In this document: one piece after another, positions 54,255 through 64,000 of the stretch
Numbering within the stretch: position 1 is the first letter of the stretch
How the letters are laid out: each line of letters starts with the position of its first letter
Position numbers and translations under genes: made by a program
NCBI GenBank assembly: GCA_009733575.1
Contig: ML769387.1
Coordinates: 1-64,000, forward strand
DNA length: 64,000 bases
From: Gymnopus androsaceus JB14
Taxonomy: Eukaryota; Basidiomycota; Agaricomycetes; Agaricales; Omphalotaceae
Reading direction: 5' to 3'
The notes under the pieces: model-generated
Database searches by the model: none
What the model was told of the DNA's origin: nothing
Seen by the model: the letters and a program-made list of their open reading frames with translations, nothing else

Positions 54255-56259
54255 TTTCTTGTATTTTTGCTATGGTCAAGCACCCAGGCATGTGATGTAC
54301 CTGCTTGCACCTGATGCCTACCTTAGAAGTACTCAGAGTTTTAGTATAAGCTTTGTATCTGGTAAATCAGGCTTTCATGAAAGGTTTGGCTCAATGCACG
54401 CAAAGCTTTTGAGATTCAGCAAAGTGACAAGCTCTGCTACTGAGAACAACAGTGGATAGAGTAGGCTGCAAGACTCTGGTGTTTAAAGAGCTAGGAGCCG
54501 TATCATATAAACTGGGGTATCGACTAATAATCCAGTGTTTTACTTTTCATGATAGAGTAGGATTGCCAGAGGTGACTGGACAGGTGCTAGTCACGGTCTT
54601 CGAGAGAACGTGAAATGGTGCTCTCCGCGTGGAACATGTAGAATCCAAAAGATGAAAGTTGAGTAGACTTGAAGACTGAGTTTGAGTCCGAGAAATACAA
54701 TGCATCAGATGCAGTTGAGCATGGACGTTAGCATTTTTTGGACGGCAGAAAACAGGTATAGACTAAGATAGTAGATATGTTGTTCCAGTCAATGATAACT
54801 GCATTACATTCAATTTATTGAGATAGAGTTGTGAAAGGACAACGAGTCAGCGAATAGAAAAACATTCACGGATTGTTACCCAACATCACCACTGCCTCGG
54901 TGAAAAGTAATGACTGGAGTGTAGTTAGATGTCCCCCAATACTTCAAAGTAGTTGCCCTCAATGCGGACATCAATTTGCAGCTCTTTCATATGGAAGCAG
55001 AATTCACAAATTATCAGACTTCGACTACAATTTAGACTTGCGATCAGGACTTGGACCGCAAATCACATTTTCAACTAATCAGCTGGACTCATTTGCTGAC
55101 TTGGACCTGTGACCGGTTGGCTCTTTAGCCTCCATTTTGACTTGGTATGCAGTCGCTATAGGACTTACGCTTAAAGCAATGTGGGTTTAACTGGGTATGT
55201 GGTAGTTTAGCTTCATGCAGCTTTACCTTATACATGATACAATGGATGTGTGAGGAGATGCGCTTTGTTCATAGCAAAGGACCTTGAGCACCTCTTGATC
55301 CATCTTGATCTATTTAGGCACCTTTTTTTCTAACAGTACTTTCTTGATAGGGCGTCAAATCAATTCTATGATGACTTTGGCTCTCAATTTTGGCAATTAT
55401 TAGCTCCATTGTAGAGGGGGGTTTTTCTTGATGTATTTGAATTTTGCAGAATTAAGCAGATCCAATGATTATCTAGTACCAGCGCTAAACCATATTGGCT
55501 AGCTAGTACCCATTAGCGCCAACTAAAAAATATTCATGTTTAAGTATTGTATCCAATTTCGGTCAATTTCATGTATTATGGAAGATATAGCATAATTATA
55601 AGGAAAGAGTTTAGAAAGCATCAGGGTGTAAGGATTGTGCATAAATTAGTGCAGAACACCAAAGCTGGACAACATCGCCTTCCTCTGAACTACAACGAAA
55701 TTAAACAAATTGATGCAAGTACCAGGTCAAGTCGCTCAGCTTCCCTCTGGATCAAGAAACACACCTAAGCAGGCTCAGGATACACTTCAATAAGCACAAG
55801 ATGTTCCTAAATAAACATAAGATGTTTTTAATATACTCACAAAAGCACCGTCAGGTTGTCTCATGGGAGTCCAGGGCAGATGAAACTAGTCATGGCGGGT
55901 ATCGAGCTCAGCAGTATCCCAATGAATAAGTGTTTTGCACCCAAAGTCAAAGTTAAATTGAGGTCGAAGTGAGCAACACTAGCGAAGTCCAAGTCACTAG
56001 AGTCAAAGTCGGAATCAATCATGTGAATGTCATCATATTTTGTGATTCTGCTTTCATACTTTCAGGGCAGGGATTTCGAGAAAGAAGGAGCAAATGGTAC
56101 ACTATGATCCTGGAGCTCTTCCTGAGCAGTGTTTGATCCTCAATAAGGAAACTCTGGAGACGAATCCAGTGTCGCTGAATCGCATCACCATCAACTTCTG
56201 GTTGGGCTGATACAATGGACAGTGAGAGTGAGCCAGATCAGTGATGCTTTCAATCTGTC
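54255..56259. other. Gene-poor interval
   Basis: About 2 kb of AT-rich DNA without a supported gene. The open frame at 55547-55768 is short and shows no domain. Confidence 0.4.
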
Positions 56260-56530
56260 ATGAAAACGAGGGCGACATCACGACAGATCGCAGTAAGAAT
56301 TAACAGAGCCTTAAATTTAGGAGCCCATATGAAGGTCTCCGTAAGTAGAAGCTGCCGTCCTGGGCTAGATGAGCCTTGATGTATGCTTCGATTTTCTGCC
56401 TTTCCGACAAAAGACTATCTAGAAGAATCTGGACGCGTTTTGATTTCAGGTTCAGGTGCTGGGGATGTTGAACGAGAAGAACCTGGAGCTTGTTGTAGTC
56501 GGTGCATGATGCAGAGGCGAAAGGTGAACA
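56260..56530 (-). pseudogene. F-box protein relic
   Basis: The minus strand keeps LLDSLLSERQKIEAYIKAH, close to LLDDLLSERQKINAYIEAH of the F-box protein at 43.7-45.4 kb. It is followed by decayed counterparts of the PPYAIRSLRKAPLILTTICR region (RPSYGLLNLRL, stop, FLLRSVV). The F-box core itself is mostly deleted, and stops and shifts follow. It is a truncated copy of the same gene family, not a working gene. Confidence 0.7.
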
Positions 56531-56878
56531 TCCCAAGCGATAGATGCGCAATCCTTGGTGTTCCTTGGTGTTCAGGCAGTGTTCAGGCAATGGCCATGGG
56601 CCCGGCATGCATCAAAGCGCAGAAGGCTGGGATTCAGAAACAAGTCAATGATACTCCACATCAAAAGAAGCTGTCCGATAACACCGATGAGCGCGACATA
56701 GCAGCTTTTGTGAACGACGTCGACGCTGATACTTAACAAGAAGTCGGACACAAAATGAGTGTTAAGATAATTGCAGTTAAGTTGCAGTTAAGATGATTGC
56801 AAGAAGTTCAGATCTCAGGCGTTGATATTAAGTACAAAAAGCTAGTAAAACACACGACAAAGCTGTTAAGTTGCGCGT
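56531..56878. other. Intergenic, 3' side of SKP1
   Basis: About 350 bp with the SKP1 3' UTR expected. A short internal duplication of TTGCAGTTAAG is seen near 56770-56795. Nothing else was recognised. Confidence 0.4.
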
Positions 56879-57644
56879 CTATCGGTCCTCAGCCCATTCC
56901 TGCAAAAGAAAATCAGTAAGACTTGAACAACCCCTGAGCAATGCAGGACTTACGTTCTCTTTCTTGATTTGTGCCTGATAAGAGAAAAAAATTAGTACGC
57001 TGCCAACAGTAGCGAGAGAGAGAACAGACCTCTTCTTCGGGGGTAAAGTCGTTTACGATGTTGAACAGTTTACGAATTTCCTCGGGGGTCTTTCCTTTAA
57101 TCATGTTTGCGACGGTTTTACAGCCAACGTCACTACAGATAAAAGGTAAGATGAGCAGATTAGATACACAGCAAATGATCGATGCGTACAGCAGAGACTT
57201 GATATCGAGGTAGTTTGCAGCAAGGATGATTTCAAAAAGCATCTCCTGGTCGACAGTGATGAACTTCTGGTCCCATTCACTGATGTCGGTCGTCCGCTTG
57301 CGAGTGTCGTCCTGGGTGGTGTCAGCATCTGCTGCCGGCAGAGGCTCGCCGCGATGGTGCTCGCAGTACTCCAAAACCTTCAAAATAGGGAAATTTTGGT
57401 TTGAGCCAATTAAAGAGCTAAAAGAGAGCGCTAACCTTCTTGAGCACGCTCGATGAAACATTAGGGAGAGGAATTGGCTGGTCAGATTCACCAACATCTA
57501 TAAAATAAGATCTGAGAAAGGATTAAGGGTGAGTGGCACAAAAAAGGACCAACCTTCCAGCATGTTTTTAATCAGAACGCTGCGCTCGGCCACCTCCTTG
57601 TCTGCAGTAAACTTCTCATTATCTGAAGTGACGAGAGTAACCAT
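56879..57644 (-). CDS. SKP1: SKP1, SCF ubiquitin ligase adaptor
   Basis: Skp1 bridges cullin-1 and F-box proteins in SCF ubiquitin ligases and acts in nucleus and cytoplasm. The first exon (57554-57644) encodes [20 protein letters not shown], the BTB/POZ-like Skp1 start; the second begins at 57497 with [16 protein letters not shown]. The diagnostic C-terminal helices follow: [52 protein letters not shown] and [12 protein letters not shown], ending NEWAEDR. The length of about 160 aa is standard. Short introns, all GT-AG. It is transcribed divergently from bL27m, with 143 bp between start codons. Confidence 0.95.
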
Positions 57645-57787
57645 TTTTCAAAAAAGTCTGAAGTCAGGTAGATGAAGGTCGTGAAGATGGGATGCAAAGG
57701 CGAGACTCGCACTGCTTTTATCATCCACGTGTATTTGACTCATATTTCCCGCTTATTGCCACAATTATCCTTTTCGGTTCTGCCGAA
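57645..57787. promoter_or_regulatory. Short bidirectional promoter SKP1 / bL27m
   Basis: Only 143 bp separate the two divergent start codons, so core promoter elements must be shared or overlap. No TATA box is evident, as is common for housekeeping genes. Confidence 0.6.
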
Positions 57788-58377
57788 ATGACTTTTCTTG
57801 GACGCTGCGTCGAGGCAGCCTCAAAAAGCCCTTTTGTCGCTTTCGGTTGGTGTTTTTCTCTTGCAATTTGGTATTTTGACCCTTTTAACCCTTTCAGGCC
57901 TCGGTGCCGTTCGTACTGCCACAAAACGCGCTGGAGGTACGATTGCCAACCATGGAGGTTCTGCTGGTCGAAGGCTCGGTGTTAAAAAGTTCTCTGGTAC
58001 GCGCTATATTCTTCTTCATAACGAGCTGGCAAACCTAATGCTAGAACAGACCAATACGTGATCCCTGGAAATATCATCGTTCGACAGCGCGGAACGGTCT
58101 TTCATCCTTCTCAAAACGTATGTGTCGCTCTGCGCAAATGCTCTTTATCCTTATCCCTTGCCAGGTCGGAATAGGCAAAGATCACACAATCTATGCTCTC
58201 ACTCCCGGATACGTTCGATTCTACAAGGAAAAATACATGCGTGGAGACCGAAAATTCGTTGGCGTCGTCCAACATCGTGGCGAAAAACTTCCCCGTGACG
58301 AAGCTGAGCACGGACGGAGTCGTTACTTTGGCCTGGTGAACGTGAAAGAACGCAAAACATCGTCACTGAGAGCATAG
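57788..58377 (+). CDS. Mitochondrial large-subunit ribosomal protein bL27m
   Basis: Mitochondrial counterpart of bacterial ribosomal protein L27, near the peptidyl-transferase centre. Exon 1 (ATG 57788) ends in a short presequence (RCVEAASKSPFVAFG) and is spliced to GLGAVRTATKRAGG, then TIANHGGSAGRRLGVKKFSG. These are the L27 hallmark and the probable mature start. Further exons read DQYVIPGNIIVRQRGTVFHP and GIGKDHTIYALTPGYVRFY. The stop at 58375-58377 gives a protein of about 150 aa. Introns are short, with standard GT-AG ends. Confidence 0.92.
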
Positions 58378-58926
58378 TATGCACCCGAATTCTTCGCGAT
58401 AGTGAAGCATCTCGGGTTGTATTTATAATATGTATCGATACAATCTCTTTTAATCCTGTTCTGCTCCCATGTCGACTTTCATCGCGCCAGACTACGTGGA
58501 GAGGAACGCGTCGATGCAACTGCAACTTCGATGGACAATATACAGAGGAGTTCATGCTCTAATTCCTTCGCTCCAACCTGTCCAAGCCTCTCAGAACTCG
58601 CCTCCGTCATCTACATCCCGTCGAGGGAACTCTGACTTGCAGACACTGACCCAAATCTGTCCCGTCTCTAAAACTGAAAGAGATCGAAAGTCTCGTCGAG
58701 ACAATGGCTTGCGCGAGTTTACCCAACTAGGCTCAGCTTTTAGTCGCGAGGTTCAGCAAGCAAACCGCTCTCAATTAAACGTGCTTCATCTGCAGTAATT
58801 GGGCCCAGCAAGGAGCGACGCAGGCGAATCTTCTGATGCTCGAGGCATTTTGTACTATCATAATTTGTGAATCGTAAATTTCATTGAAGAATACGCGTGT
58901 AATCCTATTGGAGCTGAGTCCTCCCT
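58378..58926. other. Interval between bL27m and DUF3074 genes
   Basis: A 110-codon plus-strand open frame (58469-58798) lacks a recognised domain and has a Ser/Arg/Gln-rich composition typical of chance frames. It could be a small unknown gene. Otherwise 3' UTRs of the two neighbours are expected. Confidence 0.3.
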
Positions 58927-59890
58927 TCATCCCTCAGTCGGTGCCTCCTCCTTCGCTTCCTCCTTTGGCAGACTATGAAGCCACTTCATGAAATGAGGGA
59001 CGTCCTATGAGCGAATAATAGTTAGCTTCGTGAGATAGAAAGCACAGATAACTTGAACAACGCACTTCACTAATCTTCCCCGCCATACTAGTCTCAGCCA
59101 GCCAACTAGGCAGGGAGCCTCCGGGAGTACTAGAGGTGGCCATACGCCATTCCGTAGACCCATCTTCAAGCTCGACGATTCGCTCGATACTGACATATCG
59201 CCCCTTGACACCCTTCTCTTCCATCTTGGCTAGCTCAGCGTCCTCGGGAGCAGACAAGTCTATAGGTATGGATACAATGATTCTGTGGAGAGAGTGAGTT
59301 CGAGCCAATGTAAGTTGTGCTTGCAGTCTCACCCAGTACGAGGACTACTTTCAGAGAGCCGTGTTATCTGGAGCTCTGTAAAGACACGGGGAGACACTGG
59401 CGGTGGGAATTTGTAGTACAACGTCCAGATCGACTGGCTAGAAGAGATTCCTTCACTTTTGTAACTTTGCGAATCTCCGGAATGAATCTAAAAGCATCAT
59501 TATGAGCTTCTTGACCAAGACATAGCCTGTAGATAAACCGAAACTCACTCCATCTCATTTTTAGCCTTATCATGACCCAACTTGGACCACATTTGGTCAA
59601 AAGTAGCCTCGTCAGGTTTATGGACGCTAACTCTGCAGTGCCATGGGGCACCGTCACCAGGACCCTTAGCACGAGAATAGGGTCTTGACAACTTTGTGGT
59701 AGACTTTGCCCTCCTTCCAAGAGGTACTCGATTCAATGAGGGCCTCCGATGCGCTGAGGATGACTTCCTCGGAAGGGATTTCTACGGTATTATGAATGAG
59801 TTGCCCTGCTATGTATAGTGAGACGAGACGCTGCATACCAGAAGGTTTGATAGATGTTATAGTCAATTTTGCTTCAACATAATCGGACAT
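58927..59890 (-). CDS. DUF3074 (START-like) domain protein
   Basis: Fungal protein with a START-like lipid-binding fold of unknown function (DUF3074). The start MSDYVEAKLTITSIKPSG is followed by SSTSWKEGKVYHKVVKTLSR, WHCRVSVHKPDEATFDQMWS, EFIPEIRKVTKVKE and LYYKFPPPVSPRVFTELQ. Further blocks are GIIVSIPIDLSAPEDAELAK and GRYVSIERIVELEDGSTEWR. The last part, SLPSWLAETSMAGKISED, is typical of the family's end. Several short introns. The stop TGA is at 58927-58929. The ligand is unknown. Confidence 0.75.
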
Positions 59891-60154
59891 GGTGAAGGCG
59901 AAGGAAAGAGTGTGGTTCTCTAAGCTAAATATACCGTACCGTACATGTCAGCCAGGATCTATGGGAAGAATCCATACATGATCATGATGGTAACGGAGGA
60001 AGGTCGGACCCCGAGAGTAGTGTTCACGGTCAAGTTCAGGAGGTACTTGCAAAGTTGGTGAGTGCAATGCGATTCAAAAATATACTTAAAGGATGTGTAC
60101 TATGAATATCGAATTACAACAACTCCGTAATGTACAAAGTCTCTACACGCGTCC

Positions 60155-62382
60155 TTACGCCAACTCGATATAGCGTTCCACTGAGAAAGGTACTTTAGTT
60201 GCCTCGCCTCTTCAAAGAATCATTGCCAACAAACTCACCTTCCCAATTCGTGACTGCCTCATTCCAGACTTTAACTTCATGCTCCCTAGTTCCGCCGTAC
60301 TGACCAAAGGGATGTTAACATAACGAAGGAAGATTTTGCAGAGAAGAATCCAAACGAACATGCTCAACGAAAACGTCACCAAACATGCCTTTTTCTCGTG
60401 CTATACTCTCCGGTCTCATCATACGCTCTGTGGCTGCTTCTAAAGACGTCGGAAGCATCTTAATCTGCGTGAAAGGAAAGAGTATAAATGAGACGGGATG
60501 TAAAGCCTTACACGCTTGGAACTTACCGTTCCGTTCTTCTTATCTTCGGGTGTCAACTGGCTCATAGGAGGGGTCGACAGCTTGATCTTCTTCTCGATTC
60601 CACGGAGTCCCAGTAAAAAGATTGCGCTGATAGCGAAATAAGGATTCATGTCCGCTCCGGGCACGCGAATTTCTAGTCGGGTCGCTGCTGGAGGGACTGA
60701 GGGAGGTGATATGATCCTAATCGAAGCCGCACGAGAATCGTAGCCGTAGGTGATGGCATTGGGAGCCCAAAAGGCTTCTCCACCGACCAGACGCTTGTAG
60801 CCGTTGATTGTAGGAACAAGCTAGGCAAAGTCAGCAATGGACAAATAACAACTAATAATACAGACCATCGGCATAACTAGTGAGAGGTCGATTTAATGAA
60901 CATAGATAAAATTAAATATCGTCACATACCATCTGCGATTCCGTCTAGGATACCAGCCAGGAAATGTTCAGCTTCCTCACTTAAAAACTTCACGTCGTCA
61001 TTGGCTGCTCCTGATCTTCCAGTCGAAAGTTCGGCATCGGAGACAGCAAAAATGTTCTTGCCCGAATCGTCGCGTAAAGAAACATGGGTGTGTCTGTAGT
61101 GCTTATCAGCGTCAGGGTTCAAGAATAGTCATAGTTGGCAGATGTACCCGCTGCATCCAGGGAGCTATATGAATGTTAAGATTGGATAGCAGAGACGATT
61201 AAAACAACATACATTTCCCCAAGGCTTGGCCATGAATGTTGGAACGACGCCGTATTGCATACCGATGCTCTTTGTGAGGAACTTGAACAGTATAGCGTTA
61301 TCCGCCATTCTGAGAGCGTCCGTATACGCTAGAGCAGTCTCCAAAACTCCGGGACCGGTCTCGGTATCTGAGGATATTGTATCATCAATCTATTCCGCGT
61401 TGGTAGAATGCGCTTACGATGAGCCTCGATATCCACACCAAACTTGAGAGCTTCATCAAAAATGGCATGGAAGTAGTCGTTGTTGAGCTGGGTACGCAGC
61501 AGTGAGTAACCGTGCACTGGAAGAATAAATCAGAGCAATTTTGATACGAAAGATGTGAGCTTACTGCCGGGGGTAAGAGGTGTTAAGTTTTGGAACTTTT
61601 TCTCTGCAAGGGATACAGGAGTTTCTAGAGGGCGATTAGAATGAAGAGTGAGCATTAGGCATTAGCATACCTTTGAAATTGAAAAACTACGCGTAAAGTC
61701 CAATGAGATACGCGAGATATGAGTGGTATAGTCCTTACTTCGTATTCAACGCCCGCATAACAGCTTCTACGTAAACTAGTAGCTCTGTCCGACGTTATCC
61801 TCATAATTCCACGTGGGTCGACAACCAACGGCTCTTTAGTATCTGGATCTAGGAAAGATACCAAGAAGAATGGAACATTGTTCTCCCAAGGAATCCTACG
61901 ATATGTGGAAAGGTCGATTGACGCGAGAAGGTCTCTGTAGCCATTGGCCTTGTTGGAAATGAGAAGTTCTCGAGAGTATACTGCGTCGTGAATGTCCCAA
62001 CCACTGCGCTTGCGACTTGTAAGTTTACATCTGTTTAGCGTTTCGTTACGCACAAGATTACGCTGCAGAATCCAAATCCATCTGATGAAGCAGCGCTCAG
62101 GAATTTTTCCTTGGACTAGGAAAGCCATGAGCATGGTATTTGACGATTTAAGCAAATTGCGCACCATAAACTTTCCCCGCAGGACGCCGTCCACTGGATT
62201 CAATTATTGAATGTTTAGAATGATCGACTGTATTGAACATACCATCGATGCCTATAAGAATAAGGAGTCGGACAGCACCAAGTTAGAAATGATTTACCAG
62301 CAACTTTGACTTTGTCAGTGTCGTCCATGAGAATCATCTTTAGATCTTCAAAAGTCTTTGGGGCATGTTTCGTGGACGTCAT
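60155..62382 (-). CDS. Glutamine-synthetase-like enzyme (GS/FluG-type)
   Basis: Member of the glutamine synthetase/guanido-kinase superfamily of the FluG/PauS-like branch, ligating ammonia or an amine to glutamate. The exact substrate is unknown. Blocks in order are VDGVLRGKFMVRNLLKS, SGWDIHDAVYSRELLIS, FLDPDTKEPLVVDPRGI, RSCYAGVEYE, ETPVSLAEKKFQNLTPLTPG and TGPGVLETALAYTDALRMAD. The catalytic half then shows GVVPTFMAKPWG, GCSGHTHVSLRD, AITYGYDSRAASIRI and RLEIRVPGADMNPYFAISAI. It ends VPFSVERYIELA (stop at 60155-60157). Many short introns. It is not the housekeeping eukaryotic GS (type II). It is divergent from the WD40 gene, with 172 bp between starts. Confidence 0.85.
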
Positions 62383-62554
62383 TGAAGAACCTGCGATTAA
62401 CAGCTCGGGCTGTGGTTCCGAAATCTTAAGAGACAAGATAGGCGCCTGGGCGCGTCGTTAGACGCTCATCGCTTTCTTCTGAACTCTCAACGCACGCTTC
62501 GACTAACACAGCGTGTTTTCTCATTCTCTCCTATCCTTACTATCTTATCTTAAA
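62383..62554. promoter_or_regulatory. Short divergent promoter GS-like / WD40 gene
   Basis: 172 bp between the two start codons, with pyrimidine-rich tracts (TCATTCTCTCCTATCC at 62521) as often seen near fungal transcription starts. No TATA box stands out. Confidence 0.45.
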
Positions 62555-63936
62555 ATGAGTCAAGAATGTCCTTATTCTGTTGCAAGGATTCTGCGAACAC
62601 CGGCACACATATCGACTATCGATTTTCGGACACGCAGGCCATCTCTTTGCAGGATCAGGTAAACGAAATGTTTGTTTCTCCAAAATTCAACCAAGTCACG
62701 GATCTTAGATGATGGAACGTTGCGCGTTTACGATCTGTCTTCATTCAAAGTTCTGAAAGCCATTCGTGGCTTGCAGAATGAAATATCTTCTATCGCTTGC
62801 TTCAAAAGACCTGGATCGGAACTCCGCGATGCTTGGATCGCTTGTGGAAACCATGTACAATTGGTCCATCCGTTGAGCGTACGCCGACTAATACTAAAAG
62901 CTCTAGGCTTTCCTCTTCAGAATGGACACTCCCTCCATGATAATGACCGTTCAAGACGCAATAACATCCCTGAAGTTAACCGAGGATGATGATGTTCTGA
63001 ACGAGGTAAGTTGAGCGCCATTTTTCATCCTTCACGTATTCACTCGGTTCAGTAAGATCGTGTTGGACTCTGGCAAGAAGCACCTTGCATTTAGTACAGA
63101 TCTAGGCGTTATTGGTGTAGTCGAACTTTCCAGCCAATCTATTTCGAAGATGAAGGAGAAACATACAAATGTGGGTACAGACTCATCTGGAGTTGCCGTT
63201 GTACTCATCGGCACCGGAATTCAGATATGTGCTTGCGTCAAGTTTATACCCGACAGGCCCCGAGAAATTGTCAGTGCTGGATACGACGAAACATTTCTGC
63301 ACTTTGATTTCTTAGAAGGCGATATACTCTCGCAATGCAAAATCAGTGTGTATGCCAATCAAGAAATTTCATCTGAGTTCACGATTCTCTCTGCAGGCTC
63401 TTCATCCATGGAAGGAGGAGTATTGCTCTCTCCCCCATTCGTCATGTCGACAGCATTCTCCTCGACTGGTATTCTTGCGGCTGGGACCGCAGATGGTCGT
63501 CTCTGGATAGGACTCGGAGGTCAGAAAACACCTTCAAAAAGCAAGGCGCGAGCAAAATCCAGAAAGTGGAACGGATTAAAGGACGATGAACAAGTCTGTA
63601 CAAAAGTCGCCGACGGACCAGTAGTTGCAATGTGCGTTGGCGTCGAGACTCATTCAAAGCTCCAGCCTCTGATAGATCTACCTCATGCAGGTCGTTTTCC
63701 AGCTTCAGACATACTCACTGCTTCTACTCTCCTCGGCACAATCAAGACAGTGGAGAATAAATAGTGAAGCTGACAATATTGTCGAGGAGTTGTGGAGAAA
63801 AGAGGCACCTGGGCTGGAAAAAGTCAATGCTCTGGTCACGAATGACACGAAAATTATTATTGGTGGGTTTGCAAAAGATGGCAAGGGTATCATCGAGATA
63901 TGGGATAAACGAGCATCAATCCAAACCTCCACGTAA
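62555..63936 (+). CDS. WD40-repeat protein (WDR53-like)
   Basis: Small WD40 beta-propeller protein resembling WDR53, function unclear. The start is MSQECPYSVARILRTPAHIS. The next block, which should read GHLFAGSDDGTLRVYDLSSF, is reached only by a one-base frame change at the T4 run near 62617, so the first exon appears to carry an extra T. Later blocks are FKVLKAIRGLQNEISSIAC, SGKKHLAFSTDLGVIGVVEL, VKFIPDRPREIVSAGYDETF, MSTAFSSTGILAAGTADGRL and IIIGGFAKDGKGIIEIWDK. GT-AG introns include 62851-62906 and one ending at 63054. The stop is at 63934-63936. It could be a working gene with a sequencing error or a recent pseudogene. Confidence 0.7.
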
Positions 63937-64000
63937 TTCGAGAAATACACTCCTCGCGTTCCATTTGCTTCACTTACAACCGCTCGCATTGTGGGTACTG

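Noticed and set aside
1..64000. tRNA, rRNA or CRISPR features
   Set aside because: Scanning by eye for B-box-like GGTTCGANTCC sequences, rRNA signatures and regularly spaced repeats gave nothing convincing; CRISPR is not expected in a fungal nucleus.

Overview
The window reads as nuclear DNA of a filamentous basidiomycete, most likely a wood- or litter-decaying agaricomycete mushroom. The evidence is the dense packing of genes with 45-75-nt introns, a GH7 cellobiohydrolase with a fungal CBM1 cellulose-binding tail, a WOPR (Gti1/Pac2) transcription factor, a mushroom-type F-box protein, an Ecl1-family protein and a mushroom-type kinase-like pseudogene. No bacterial or organellar genes were seen. 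The species cannot be named from the sequence.

Layout. 1-4.7 kb holds decayed Ty3/gypsy-like LTR retrotransposon pieces: a minus-strand gag with PBS and LTR abutting a plus-strand gag-protease-RT remnant that ends in a polypurine tract and an LTR. The RT is split by a ~0.6 kb TTAA-flanked MITE-like element that carries telomere-like repeats. 6.8-8.8 kb: GH7 cellobiohydrolase (10 exons) behind a tandemly duplicated promoter segment. 10.5-11.2 kb: kinase-like pseudogene. 11.7-20.8 kb: amidophosphoribosyltransferase, WOPR factor, Elongin A and a GID7/WDR26 homologue. 24.2-25.6 kb: Ecl1-family gene. 29.9-34.4 kb: VPS54. 35.3-45.4 kb: an uncharacterised acidic protein, a secreted Ser/Asn/Cys repeat protein, UTP21, HRI1 and an F-box protein. 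46.1-54.3 kb: an apparently full-length non-LTR (LINE) element with target-site duplications. 56.3-63.9 kb: F-box relic, SKP1, mitochondrial ribosomal protein bL27m, a DUF3074 protein, a glutamine-synthetase-like enzyme and a WD40 protein.

How the genes relate. Fungal genes of this kind are single transcription units, so shared function is limited to divergent promoters (SKP1/bL27m, GS-like/WD40, WOPR/Elongin A, secreted protein/UTP21). Four genes belong to ubiquitin-ligase systems (Elongin A, GID7, F-box, SKP1), but they are scattered and I do not claim a cluster.

No clearly new biological system was found. The points most worth a second look are: (1) every premature stop I could map in the transposons fits a C-to-T change, 10 TGA and 1 TAG with no TAA; (2) a 27-nt candidate intron in VPS54 that contains the only in-frame stop; (3) a start codon split by an intron in the amidophosphoribosyltransferase gene; (4) a 13-nt microexon and GC-AG introns; (5) the TTAA element whose removal re-joins the RT reading frame; (6) a scatter of single-base insertions in otherwise conserved genes, which may be assembly errors. 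Exon borders were worked out by eye from GT/GC-AG sites and conserved protein families and need transcript support.
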